Shown: positions 8,063 to 14,673 of the stretch, in pieces
Layout: the number at the start of each line of letters is the position of its first letter
Position numbering within the stretch: position 1 is the stretch's first letter
Assembly: GCA_018261615.1 (NCBI GenBank)
Contig: JAGTSE010000042.1
Location: 1-36,835, forward strand
Origin: Pseudomonadota bacterium
Lineage (GTDB): Bacteria; Pseudomonadota; Gammaproteobacteria; Enterobacterales; Enterobacteriaceae
Reading direction: 5' to 3'
Length of the DNA stretch: 36,835 nt
Program-made: the position numbers and the translations under genes
Notes under the pieces: model-generated
Told to the model about the DNA's origin: nothing
Seen by the model: only the letters and a program-made list of their open reading frames with translations
Database searches by the model: none

Positions 8063-8382
8063 TGCGGGACAGAGAAAGTCAGCTATGTTGGCGGAAGCAG
8101 TAAAAGCTCGTCCTTGTTTATCAGTCTGTTAGAGTGCCTGAGAGCGACATACAGGCGGGCAAAAACGATAACGCTGATAGTGGATAACTACATCATTCAC
8201 AAGAGCCGGGAGACGCAGCGCTGGCTGAAAGAAAACCCGAAGTTCAGAGTGATTTATCAGCCAGTGTACTCACCGTGGGTAAATTATGTAGAGCGGTTAT
8301 AGCAGTTACTGAACAAGGTCCGCCACTTCATGGAAACCATCAGCCCGTTCCCCGGAGGAAAGCATGGTCAGGAAAAAGTGTA
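8063..8382 (+). pseudogene. IS630-family transposase remnant
   Basis: An open frame from about 8063 reads as the C-terminal half of an IS630-type DDE transposase. The landmark is LIVDNYIIHKSRE, carrying the second catalytic Asp, followed by FRVIYQPVYSPWVNYVE with the third acidic residue. An in-frame TAG at 8300 and loss of the expected residues after VERL show decay. The tail HFMETISPFPGG continues to a stop at 8382. The N-terminal half and both clear ends are missing, so the element cannot move by itself. Confidence 0.75.
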
Positions 8383-8478
8383 GCGGTATTAGGCGCTAAT
8401 GAAATGGACACCTCCCCACAAAGACTCCAGTGAGCCATGCTGTAAGTGCAAACCAACAGCAATATGAAGAGGTGTCCC

Positions 8479-8670
8479 ATGGAACAAATTATCGGAATTG
8501 ATCTGGCAAAGCGAGTTTTTCTGGTGAATATCGTATCTGCGCAAGGTGAGAAGAAAGCGAATAAAATGATCATCCGTGAAAAATTGACGGCGTTTATTGC
8601 CCAGCAGCCTCCGTCTCGTATTGTGATGGAGGCGTGCGGCAGCGAAAATTACTGGTCACGTCAATTCAGG
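8479..8670 (+). pseudogene. IS110-family transposase, N-terminal fragment
   Basis: From ATG 8479 (AGAGGTG upstream) the frame encodes the RuvC-like N terminus of an IS110-type transposase: IGIDLAK with the first catalytic Asp, and later RIVMEACGSENYW with the acidic residue of the second motif. Similarity stops near 8670, exactly where an oppositely oriented IS256-type gene starts. About 64 of the usual 340 residues remain. It is non-functional. Confidence 0.8.
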
Positions 8671-9115
8671 CAACCTGTTCTTTTACGGCGTCTGTGACTT
8701 TAGATATCAGCGAGGGTGATACATCAGCGTCGTACATCTCTTTGAATGTGGCGACGATTTCGCGCGTGGTCATTCCTTTGGCGTACAGGGATAAAATCTG
8801 GCTGTCCATCTGCGTAATACGTGTCTGATTCTTCTTAATCAACTGCGGTTCAAAGGTATTTTCACGGTCACGCGGCGTGTTCAGCTCAATCTCACCGTCA
8901 TCGCAAAGCAGCGTTTTTGAGGAGTAGCCATTGCGGGTATTAGAGCCTTTTTTAGGGGCGTTTTTCTCATGTCCGAGATGGTCAGTCAGTTCGGCATTGA
9001 GCGCCGTTTCGACGGTCAACTTCGTCAGCATCCGGGAAAACTGGTTAAGATCAGCTTCAGTTTTAAGACCTTTAGCCAATTCAGCTGCCAGTGCTTTGAG
9101 TTTCTTTTCGTCCAT
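8671..9115 (-). pseudogene. IS256-family transposase, N-terminal fragment
   Basis: The minus-strand frame starting at ATG 9115 encodes about 148 residues of an IS256-type (Mutator) transposase. The segments TALNAELTDHLGHEK, RNGYSSKTL, IELNTPRDREN and LYAKGMTTREIVATF are family hallmarks. The protein should be about 400 residues. It stops at the junction with the IS110 fragment after VTDAVKEQV, before the catalytic Asp region. The bases 9116-9187 carry the leader and the GAGACTGTAA-type terminal inverted repeat (complement at 9177-9186), so one end of the element is intact and the other lost. Confidence 0.8.
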
Positions 9116-9176
9116 AACTTGCCTGTCTCCGTTGTTGGAATGAACATATCAAAAACAGGCAATTACACAATTTAAA

Positions 9177-9187
9177 TTACAGTCTCC
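9177..9187. repeat. Terminal inverted repeat end of the IS256-type remnant
   Basis: TTACAGTCTC, complement GAGACTGTAA, matches the usual outer end of IS256-group elements and marks where the remnant meets other DNA. The partner repeat at the far end is absent. Confidence 0.45.
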
Positions 9188-9343
9188 ACACATATATCCG
9201 GCTTCGTGAACCCTGATGAACATCTGTACTCTCTGACCTCATTAGCGCCATGGCTTGTTACAGCCCAGCTATTTGTCAGGTTCACAGAGAGTCGGTTCTA
9301 CCTGTCAGTACATCAACTCTTTGGACTTATTAAAATCAGTTAG

Positions 9344-9485
9344 TTACTTAACGATATATTCTGTTTTCTGGTTTATTAGCGCCCACGCTATTCGGGCATT
9401 TTTGTTAGCCAGCGCCACTACAGCTTTGTTCACACCACTTCGGGCAATAATACCTTTCAGCCACCGCTGGAGACCTCCACATCGT
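9344..9485 (-). pseudogene. IS110-family transposase, C-terminal fragment
   Basis: The minus strand from about 9485 to TAA at 9344 reads as the end of an IS110-type transposase: LKGIIARSGVNKAVVALANK, then NARIAWALI, a pattern typical of the C terminus. It is fused directly to a broken integrase upstream. About 150 bases downstream (9188-9343) are non-coding and may contain the element's right end. It is oriented opposite to the N-terminal IS110 fragment at 8479. Confidence 0.65.
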
Positions 9486-9854
9486 TCTTCCGGAAGGTTG
9501 ATGACCCGGTAAACCATTTGGTTGCCACATTGATAAACAGACTGTCCACCGCCAGTCGTTCCCGTTCAGCTTTTCCTGCTCCTGCTTTTTTGGGGCGATG
9601 CCCTTTACCAGCAGGGTAAGGTGTTCGGCGTGTAGTGTCCGGGCGCTGGCAAGCGACATGGCCGGGTAATGCCCAAGGGTAATGGTGGTTCTGACAATCG
9701 AACCGGGACGTTTGTAGCGAAAGCGCCAGATTTTTTTACCGGTGGTTCTGATGAACAGGGTCAACCCCTGTCCATCGAACAGTTCGTAATCTTTATCGGC
9801 AGGTTTCGCCTTCTGGACTTCTGAGGCAGACAATGGACGGGTAAGAACAGCCAT
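9486..9854 (-). pseudogene. P4-type tyrosine integrase, N-terminal fragment
   Basis: From ATG 9854, preceded by GGAGTG, the protein begins with the DUF4102 domain of P4-like integrases: residues 7-17 (PLSASEVQKAK), DGQGLTLFI, KIWRFRYKRP, TITLGHYPAMSLASAR. After residue about 89 a frameshift occurs at a run of six A (T6 at 9586-9591). The correct frame continues as ERERLAVDSLFINVATKWF to about 9490, then IS110 sequence replaces it. The catalytic domain is gone. Such integrases insert islands at tRNA 3' ends, and tRNA-Lys lies 650 bases away on the same strand. Confidence 0.85.
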
Positions 9855-10119
9855 AACTTCACTCCTTATGTGTCAGTGGAAAATGACAGTGATGGAGTGG
9901 TGCAATATTCTGTTTTCTGACAAGTTTTTCAGCCCGAAACTCAATATGGGCCTACAAGACTTCCACCATCAGAGGCATAGGCCCAATCGTAGGCCCATTT
10001 GCTCTGGCTCCCCCGGTATGCAGGGGGAAACATTCAGACGAAAAAAAACCGTATCCTGATGACAGTGATACGGTTTTATTACTTCCCCGGACTCTATAAG
10101 ACATCCCAGAAAGATGAAT
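9855..10119. other. Non-coding junction next to the integrase
   Basis: No convincing gene. The stretch lies between the integrase start and the first tRNA-Lys tail repeat, where an island attachment region is expected. It contains the GGGAGCC-rich and GGCCTA-repeating sequence around 9945-9995 and one strong hairpin (listed separately). Confidence 0.4.
10041..10080. terminator. Bidirectional-looking hairpin terminator
   Basis: AAACCGTATC (10046-10055) pairs perfectly with GATACGGTTT (10067-10076), flanked by A-rich sequence on one side and T-rich on the other. It could end transcripts on either strand at the island edge. Confidence 0.55.
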
Positions 10120-10348
10120 TGGTGGGTCGTGCAGGATGACTCGCTTCGCTCGCCCTTCGGGCCGTCGCCGCAAGCGGCTCCGTTGTCTCACTGCACTACT
10201 CGCCTCATCCTGAGACTCGCCCTTCGGACCAACGCTACGCGTTGTTCAAAATTGTTCCCGACAATTTTGTCGACCCGAACCTGCCGCAGGTTCGAATCTT
10301 TTCTATTCGCAGATAGCAAAAAAACGCCTTTAGGGCGCTTTTTTACAT
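10120..10348 (-). repeat. tRNA-Lys tail repeat, unit 2
   Basis: Begins with 18 bases identical to the tRNA-Lys 3' end (TGGTGGGTCGTGCAGGAT, 10120-10137). Stacked short palindromes follow (CTCGCTTCGCTCG, GCCCTTCGGGC, GCCGCAAGCGG). The palindrome CGAACCTGC-C-GCAGGTTCG at 10276-10294 is built from the T-arm of the tRNA, and a copy of the tRNA operon terminator lies at about 10315-10347. It is about 70 bases longer than unit 1 because of an extra segment around 10195-10270. Confidence 0.7.
10315..10347 (-). terminator. Intrinsic terminator, second copy
   Basis: On the minus strand, GCGCC-CTAAA-GGCG forms a stem followed by a T-run. It is a near copy of the terminator at 10473, duplicated with the tRNA-Lys tail. 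Confidence 0.6.
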
Positions 10349-10504
10349 TGGTGGGTCGTGCAGGATGACTCGCTTTGCTCGCCCTTCGGGCCGTCGCCAC
10401 AAGTGGCTCCGTTGTCTCACTGCGTTCGACTCGAACCTGCCGCAGGTTCGAATCTTCTCTAACTGCAGATAGCAAAAAAGCGCCTTTAGGGCGCTTTTTT
10501 ACAT
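10349..10504 (-). repeat. tRNA-Lys tail repeat, unit 1
   Basis: A 156-base unit with the same order as unit 2: the 18-base tRNA-Lys tail (10349-10366), hairpin-rich DNA, the T-arm palindrome at 10432-10450, and the tRNA operon terminator. The terminators and tails mark direct copies of the region just downstream of the intact tRNA-Lys gene. This pattern fits repeated site-specific insertion and loss, or slippage duplication. Confidence 0.7.
10473..10500 (-). terminator. Intrinsic terminator of the tRNA-Val/Lys operon
   Basis: The minus-strand AAAAAAGCGCC-CTAAA-GGCGCTTTTTT forms a GC stem followed by a T-run, five bases after the CCA end of tRNA-Lys. Confidence 0.85.
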
Positions 10505-10580
10505 TGGTGGGTCGTGCAGGATTCGAACCTGCGACCAATTGATTAAAAGTCAACTGCTCTACCAACTGAGCTAACGACCC
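10505..10580 (-). tRNA. lysV: tRNA-Lys (anticodon TTT)
   Basis: A 76-base tRNA with encoded CCA. The anticodon loop reads CTTTTAA on the minus strand, acceptor GGGTCGT pairs with ACGACCC, and the T-loop is TTCGAAT. It is the last gene of a four-tRNA operon and corresponds to E. coli lysV by context. Its 3' end is the likely insertion site of the neighbouring island. Confidence 0.98.
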
Positions 10581-10584
10581 GAGG

Positions 10585-10660
10585 TGGTGGGTGATGACGG
10601 GATCGAACCGCCGACCCCCTCCTTGTAAGGGAGGTGCTCTCCCAGCTGAGCTAATCACCC
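10585..10660 (-). tRNA. valY: tRNA-Val (anticodon TAC)
   Basis: A 76-base tRNA-Val with encoded CCA; the anticodon loop is CTTACAA. Identical to the next two copies and separated by only 4 bases from tRNA-Lys, so they are processed from one transcript. The letter is given by position in the E. coli valU-X-Y-lysV order. Confidence 0.97.
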
Positions 10661-10700
10661 ACTTCGGTACTTCACTGATAAGAATTCGCTGGCGAGAAAG

Positions 10701-10776
10701 TGGTGGGTGATGACGGGATCGAACCGCCGACCCCCTCCTTGTAAGGGAGGTGCTCTCCCAGCTGAGCTAATCACCC
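10701..10776 (-). tRNA. valX: tRNA-Val (anticodon TAC)
   Basis: Second of three identical tRNA-Val genes, with encoded CCA, middle member of the operon. The 40-base spacer on its 3' side has no gene. Confidence 0.97.
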
Positions 10777-10818
10777 ACTTCTCATTCTTATCTACACTGC
10801 GGGAACCACAAAAAATTG

Positions 10819-10894
10819 TGGTGGGTGATGACGGGATCGAACCGCCGACCCCCTCCTTGTAAGGGAGGTGCTCTCCCAGCTGAGCTAATCACCC
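10819..10894 (-). tRNA. valU: tRNA-Val (anticodon TAC)
   Basis: First tRNA of the operon, identical to the other two Val copies. It lies 17 bases downstream of a strong -10 element. Confidence 0.97.
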
Positions 10895-10911
10895 CCGCTG
10901 TGTGGAGTCGC

Positions 10912-10939
10912 ATTATAGGGAGAGTTGAAAATGAGTCAA
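10912..10939 (-). promoter_or_regulatory. Promoter of the tRNA-Val/Lys operon
   Basis: On the minus strand TTGACT (complement at 10934-10939) and TATAAT (10912-10917) are separated by 16 bases, a near-consensus sigma-70 promoter. The region between -10 and the tRNA is GC-containing, as in stringently controlled stable RNA promoters. Confidence 0.8.
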
Positions 10940-11059
10940 CGCATTTTCTAAATAAATTGTTCGTTCGTCGTAAAATTAGTCAACCCGCCGCGCAATGCGC
11001 CGCGAGAGCCTGATTTATAAACAAAAGAGTGCGATACGCCGCTCAATGAGGCAACAACA

Positions 11060-11087
11060 TTGAGGAATCAGCCCACAGTGATAGAAT
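11060..11087 (+). promoter_or_regulatory. Putative gltX promoter
   Basis: TTGAGG (11060) and TAGAAT (11082) with 16-base spacing lie 65 bases before gltX. The tRNA operon and gltX are divergent, so their promoters share this 257-base region. Confidence 0.4.
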
Positions 11088-11151
11088 ATCGCCCACTCTT
11101 TTTTAAGCTATTGCCGACGGTCGGCATCTTTAATAAACGTAAGGCCAATTC

Positions 11152-12567
11152 ATGAAAATCAAAACTCGCTTCGCGCCAAGCCCTACTGGCTACCTGCACG
11201 TTGGCGGCGCGCGTACTGCTCTCTACTCCTGGCTGTTTGCCCGTAACCATGGCGGTGAGTTTGTGCTGCGTATTGAAGACACCGATCTTGAGCGCTCTAC
11301 GCCGGAAGCAATCGAAGCCATCATGGATGGTATGAACTGGCTGAACCTTGAATGGGATGAAGGTCCGTATTTCCAGACCAAACGCTTTGATCGCTACAAC
11401 GCAGTGATTGATGAAATGCTCGAAGCGGGTACTGCATATAAATGCTATTGCTCGAAAGAGCGTCTGGAGCAACTGCGCGAAACGCAGATGGCGAACGGCG
11501 AAAAACCACGCTATGACGGCCGCTGTCGTCACGATCATTCGCATCATGCCGCTGACGAACCTTGCGTTGTGCGCTTCGCCAACCCGCAGGATGGCTCCGT
11601 GGTATTTGACGATCAGATCCGTGGCCCGATCGAGTTCAGCAACCTCGAACTTGACGATCTAATCATTCGCCGTACTGATGGTTCACCGACCTACAACTTC
11701 TGCGTCGTCGTGGATGACTGGGATATGGAAATCACGCACGTTATCCGTGGTGAAGACCATATCAACAACACGCCGCGCCAGATCAACATCCTGAAAGCGC
11801 TGAATGCGCCGGTTCCGGTTTACGCGCACGTTTCCATGATCAACGGCGACGACGGCAAAAAACTCTCAAAACGCCACGGCGCGGTCAGTGTGATGCAATA
11901 TCGCGATGACGGCTATTTGCCGGAAGCGCTGCTGAACTATCTGGTGCGTCTGGGCTGGTCGAGTGGCGATCAGGAGATCTTCACCCGTGAAGAGATGATC
12001 AAACTCTTCTCGCTTGGCGCGGTGAGCAAATCAGCAAGTGCTTTCAACACCGATAAACTGCTGTGGCTGAACCACCACTACATCAATACGCTGGATCCGC
12101 AGTATGTGGCGACGCATCTGCAATGGCATATCGAGCAGGAAAAAATCGACACGCGTACCGGCCCGCAGTTGTTTGAACTGGTGAAACTGCTGGGCGAACG
12201 TTGCAAAACTCTGAAAGAGATGGCTGCAAGTTGCCGCTATTTCTACGAAGAGTTTGACGAATTCGACGCTGACGCAGCGAAAAAACATCTGCGTCCGGTG
12301 GCTCGCCAGCCGCTGGAAGTGGTGCGCGATAAACTCGCCGCAATTACCGACTGGAGCGCAGAAAACGTGCATCACGCCATTCAGGCAACGGCGGATGAGC
12401 TGGAAGTCGGAATGGGTAAAGTGGGTATGCCGCTGCGCGTTGCCGTTACCGGCGCGGGTCAGTCTCCGGCGCTGGACGTTACCGTTCACGCGATTGGCCA
12501 GGCCCGCAGTATCGCTCGTATCAACAAAGCGCTGAGCTTTATTGCTGAACGCGAAAGCCAGCAGTAA
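11152..12567 (+). CDS. gltX: Glutamyl-tRNA synthetase
   Basis: A 471-residue class I synthetase that charges tRNA-Glu with glutamate in the cytosol. It shows the HIGH-type signature in PSPTGYLHVGG (residues 10-19), the KMSKS-type loop KLSKR (237-241) and the zinc-binding set Cys98, Cys100, Cys125 and His127 found in the E. coli enzyme. The length equals the family norm. Start ATG 11152 follows TAAGG. GC content and codon use are core-like, unlike the island upstream. It is flanked by its own terminator and divergent from tRNA-Val/Lys, as in E. coli. Confidence 0.99.
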   Translation: MKIKTRFAPSPTGYLHVGGARTALYSWLFARNHGGEFVLRIEDTDLERSTPEAIEAIMDGMNWLNLEWDEGPYFQTKRFDRYNAVIDEMLEAGTAYKCYCSKERLEQLRETQMANGEKPRYDGRCRHDHSHHAADEPCVVRFANPQDGSVVFDDQIRGPIEFSNLELDDLIIRRTDGSPTYNFCVVVDDWDMEITHVIRGEDHINNTPRQINILKALNAPVPVYAHVSMINGDDGKKLSKRHGAVSVMQYRDDGYLPEALLNYLVRLGWSSGDQEIFTREEMIKLFSLGAVSKSASAFNTDKLLWLNHHYINTLDPQYVATHLQWHIEQEKIDTRTGPQLFELVKLLGERCKTLKEMAASCRYFYEEFDEFDADAAKKHLRPVARQPLEVVRDKLAAITDWSAENVHHAIQATADELEVGMGKVGMPLRVAVTGAGQSPALDVTVHAIGQARSIARINKALSFIAERESQQ

Positions 12568-12602
12568 TTCCGTTCTGGCTTAATACAAGCCGCTATGAAT
12601 TG

Positions 12603-12642
12603 AACCCCGACGCTGTTCCCCAGCCGTCGGGGTTTTTTGTTT
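12603..12642 (+). terminator. Intrinsic terminator of gltX
   Basis: ACCCCGACG pairs with CGTCGGGGT around a CTGTTCCCCAGC-type loop, and is followed by TTTTTT, 35-75 bases after the gltX stop. Confidence 0.9.
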
Positions 12643-12742
12643 ATTGCGCCAGCAAAGATACGAATCCGTTTTTACGCGGTAATCAGTTGTGGCTATCGCA
12701 CATGCTGAAATATCGCACGCTTAATCTGCAACTGTACCGACA

Positions 12743-12790
12743 GAAAAAAGAAATCCCCGCACATTGTCACCAACGAGCGGGGATTTCACC
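12743..12790 (-). terminator. Terminator of the nitroreductase gene
   Basis: AAATCCCCGC and GCGGGGATTT form a perfect stem (about 12750-12788). On the minus strand it is followed by a T-rich run, 26 bases after the nitroreductase stop. The plus-strand DNA between 12643 and 12742 carries nothing recognisable. Confidence 0.75.
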
Positions 12791-12815
12791 TTCACCAGGG
12801 TGGTTTCAGGAATAC

Positions 12816-13415
12816 TTAGCGGGCAACGACAAAACGTTTGTCATCGTCCATAAAGGCTTTTTCACCCGCCGGAGCCACGATGGAACCGAAGTTCATATGG
12901 CCACGCAGTTTCCAGTTCGCCGGAATATCCCAGCTACGCTGCACGTCAGCATCAACGAGCGGGTTGTAATGTTGTAGATTAGCACCAATTCCTTTTTCTG
13001 CCAGTGCCAGCCAGACGGCGTACTGGGCAATACCGGTACTGTGTTCTGACCAGACAGGGAAGTTATCGGCGTATGCAGCGAATTGCTCCTGCAACCCTTT
13101 CACCACGTCCTGATCTTCAAAGAACAGCACCGAACCTGCAGCGGCGGCAAAACCATCCAGTTTGTCGGATGTCGCTTTGAAACTCTCTTGCGGAACAATT
13201 TTTCTCAACTGATCGCGGGTCAACTCCCAGAACTTCGCATGCTCTTTACCTAACAGAATCAATGCACGAGAACTCTGCGAGTTAAATGCAGAAGGCGCCT
13301 GACGAATCGCTTCTTTAATGGTTTCGATAACAACCTCTTCTGCAACCGGCAGATCTTTACCAAGGGCATAAATGGTTCTGCGCTGTTTCGCTAAAGCAAG
13401 AAAATTGTCTGACAT
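12816..13415 (-). CDS. Nitroreductase family protein
   Basis: A 199-residue FMN-dependent nitroreductase-fold enzyme that would reduce nitro or quinone compounds with NAD(P)H. The N-terminal helix contains RRTIYALG, the usual Arg pattern of the FMN-phosphate site. SAFNSQSSRALIL is the second flavin-binding segment, and a conserved GANLQHYNP lies near residue 155. ATG 13415 is preferred: AGGAG sits six bases upstream. The frame is open to ATG 13505, adding a Pro/Ser-rich stretch unlike the family, so a longer start is less likely. Cytosolic, probably transcribed alone and ended by the hairpin downstream. Confidence 0.9.
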   Translation of the reverse strand: MSDNFLALAKQRRTIYALGKDLPVAEEVVIETIKEAIRQAPSAFNSQSSRALILLGKEHAKFWELTRDQLRKIVPQESFKATSDKLDGFAAAAGSVLFFEDQDVVKGLQEQFAAYADNFPVWSEHSTGIAQYAVWLALAEKGIGANLQHYNPLVDADVQRSWDIPANWKLRGHMNFGSIVAPAGEKAFMDDDKRFVVAR

Positions 13416-13543
13416 AACGGCTCCTGAAGTTGATGGTAATTCCGTGGTGTCGCTATTTGCGGCCTGCGGGAACAAAGCGCTAAAAAGTTTCTGCAACGGG
13501 TTCATGGCTCGCCTTATCCTGTTTGTTATTCCGGCTGGGCAAT

Positions 13544-13753
13544 TTATTTCGTCAGTTCAGCAGTCATATACACGCCGTTGTCAGTACGTGCGCTGGTGAT
13601 TTTGTAAGAAGCGTTGGCTTTTTCCGCCTGCGCAGCGATTTTGGCTTCAGCGGCGGAGAGCGTTGATGCACTGGCGCTGATGCTCTGTGCAAAAGAACCG
13701 AAAGAGAGTGCGGATAGTGCGGCAACTGCAACGAAAGTTTTGATGAATTTCAT
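13544..13753 (-). CDS. YhcN/BhsA/McbA family small periplasmic protein
   Basis: A 69-residue DUF1471 protein. Residues 1-22 are a clear signal peptide (MKFIKTFVAVAALSALSFG, cleavage near SFA-Q). The mature part (about 47 residues) ends with YKITSARTDNGVYMTAELTK, the typical beta-strand pattern of these stress-response proteins, which E. coli members (BhsA, McbA) tie to biofilm, copper or peroxide stress. A ribosome site GCAGGAA precedes ATG 13753. It is 128 bases upstream of the nitroreductase start on the same strand and may be co-expressed with it, but a separate promoter is possible. Confidence 0.92.
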   Translation of the reverse strand: MKFIKTFVAVAALSALSFGSFAQSISASASTLSAAEAKIAAQAEKANASYKITSARTDNGVYMTAELTK

Positions 13754-13917
13754 GGTCGTATTCCTGCATTATTTTGTTTGAGAGGGCTGTGTTGCCCTGA
13801 TGTGATAAATCATATGCCGGCTGAATACGAAGAAAAAGCTGAACTATTTGCGGATAATGTTCAAAAAATTAGAGCGATTATGGAATTAATTCTGCGCTAA
13901 AAACGCATGCGATGCCC

Positions 13918-13945
13918 TGCCGCAGGCAGGGCAGGGAGAGGGAAC
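13918..13945 (-). terminator. Hairpin after ybdJ
   Basis: CCTGCC-GCA-GGCAGG at about 13917-13932 forms a tight stem between ybdJ and the BhsA-like gene; the T-tract is poor. The stretch 13754-13916 holds the BhsA-like promoter but nothing else recognisable. Confidence 0.4.
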
Positions 13946-13953
13946 AAACGTCC

Positions 13954-14196
13954 TCAGACGGCGAGCCAGCGCCGCCAGATAAAACGCAGTACGAAAAACT
14001 CAATGCCACCAAGCAGTAAAAACCACAGGCAGTAGAGCAGAGTATAAAGCTGGTTCAAATCCAGCAGATGAAAGCGCTGCATCAGGATTTGCGCCAGTTG
14101 CAGGCCCAGCGATGGCGCGGGGAGCAGCAGGACAGAGATAAAGGCCATCAACAGAATGCCTGCCAGCGTAACCAGCGATTCGAGCGGGTGTTTCAT
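13954..14196 (-). CDS. ybdJ: Small inner-membrane protein YbdJ (DUF1158)
   Basis: An 80-residue protein with two transmembrane segments (about 9-27 and 52-70). The termini MKHPLE and VLRFIWRRW and the middle segment LLPAPSLGLQLAQ are those of E. coli YbdJ, a DUF1158 protein of unknown function. The ending is slightly shorter than I recall for E. coli. In E. coli it lies between ybdF and ybdK, here 18 kb from ybdF, which is a sign of rearrangement. The start ATG 14196 is the only one in frame that gives the family N terminus. Confidence 0.85.
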   Translation of the reverse strand: MKHPLESLVTLAGILLMAFISVLLLPAPSLGLQLAQILMQRFHLLDLNQLYTLLYCLWFLLLGGIEFFVLRFIWRRWLAV

Positions 14197-14270
14197 AAGC
14201 GTTAATCATCGGTGAAAAAACGCATTGTCGGGGAAAGCACGCCGCAGCGCAACGTTCCCCGTACGGTGGA

Positions 14271-14430
14271 TCACTCCACGACGAAGCGATCGACCAGCGT
14301 CGTCATGGTTTGCGATTGTTGATCCAGCATCTGGCTGGCGCTGGCCACCAGCCGGCGTTTTGCTGGGTCACCGTTGCGACAGATTACGCACCTCGGAGGC
14401 TGCCACCGCAAAGCCCTTGCCCAGCGCCCC
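14271..14430 (-). pseudogene. Methyl-accepting chemotaxis protein, 3' remnant
   Basis: The minus strand reads GKGFAVAASEVRNLSQ (the conserved receptor hairpin that binds CheA/CheW), then, after an internal gap with a frameshift near 14380, VTQQNAGLVASASQMLDQQ to a natural TGA at 14271. The C-terminal tip of a receptor gene is left with a small deletion. Its 5' end meets an M20 hydrolase remnant on the other strand near 14430, indicating a deletion that joined two decaying genes. Confidence 0.65.
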
Positions 14431-14644
14431 GGCACAGCAGCTTGGTTATTCGTCGCGCCCGATTGTCTCTGCCGCCGGTCATGATTCGGTGTATATGAGC
14501 TATCTTGCGCTGACCGGTATGATCTTTATTCCCTGCAAAGACGGCATCAACCATAACGAAATTGAGTATGCCGCGCCGGAATATGTCACTGCCGGAGCGA
14601 ATGTGCTGTTGCAGGTGATGATGGAGTACGTGAAAGCGCAGTGA
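14431..14644 (+). pseudogene. M20-family Zn hydrolase (carbamoylase-like), 3' remnant
   Basis: The last 70 codons of an allantoate amidohydrolase/N-carbamoyl-amino-acid hydrolase-type gene remain: SAAGHDSVYMS carries the AGHD zinc-site motif, then TGMIFIPCKDGINHNE with the conserved CKDGISH-type loop, and a C-terminal helix to TGA at 14642. The 5' four-fifths is gone. Such hydrolases commonly accompany amino-acid ABC transporters, so it was probably once part of the neighbouring MocR/ABC locus. Confidence 0.75.
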
Positions 14645-14673
14645 GAAAAACGCCCTCGTGGGGGCGGTTGTGC

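Noticed and set aside
10188..10658. Long minus-strand open frame across the tRNA region
   Set aside because: It lies within tRNA-Lys and the tail repeats; the codons simply reflect tRNA sequence.
10120..10894. Regularly spaced repeats suggesting CRISPR
   Set aside because: The repeats are tRNA genes and tRNA tails with terminators; spacers are not unique short sequences and no cas genes are present.
11068..11547. Minus-strand open frame inside gltX
   Set aside because: Shadow of gltX in another frame; no ribosome site or family similarity.
13416..13505. Longer start of the nitroreductase
   Set aside because: The extra 30 residues are unlike the family and the internal ATG has the better ribosome site.
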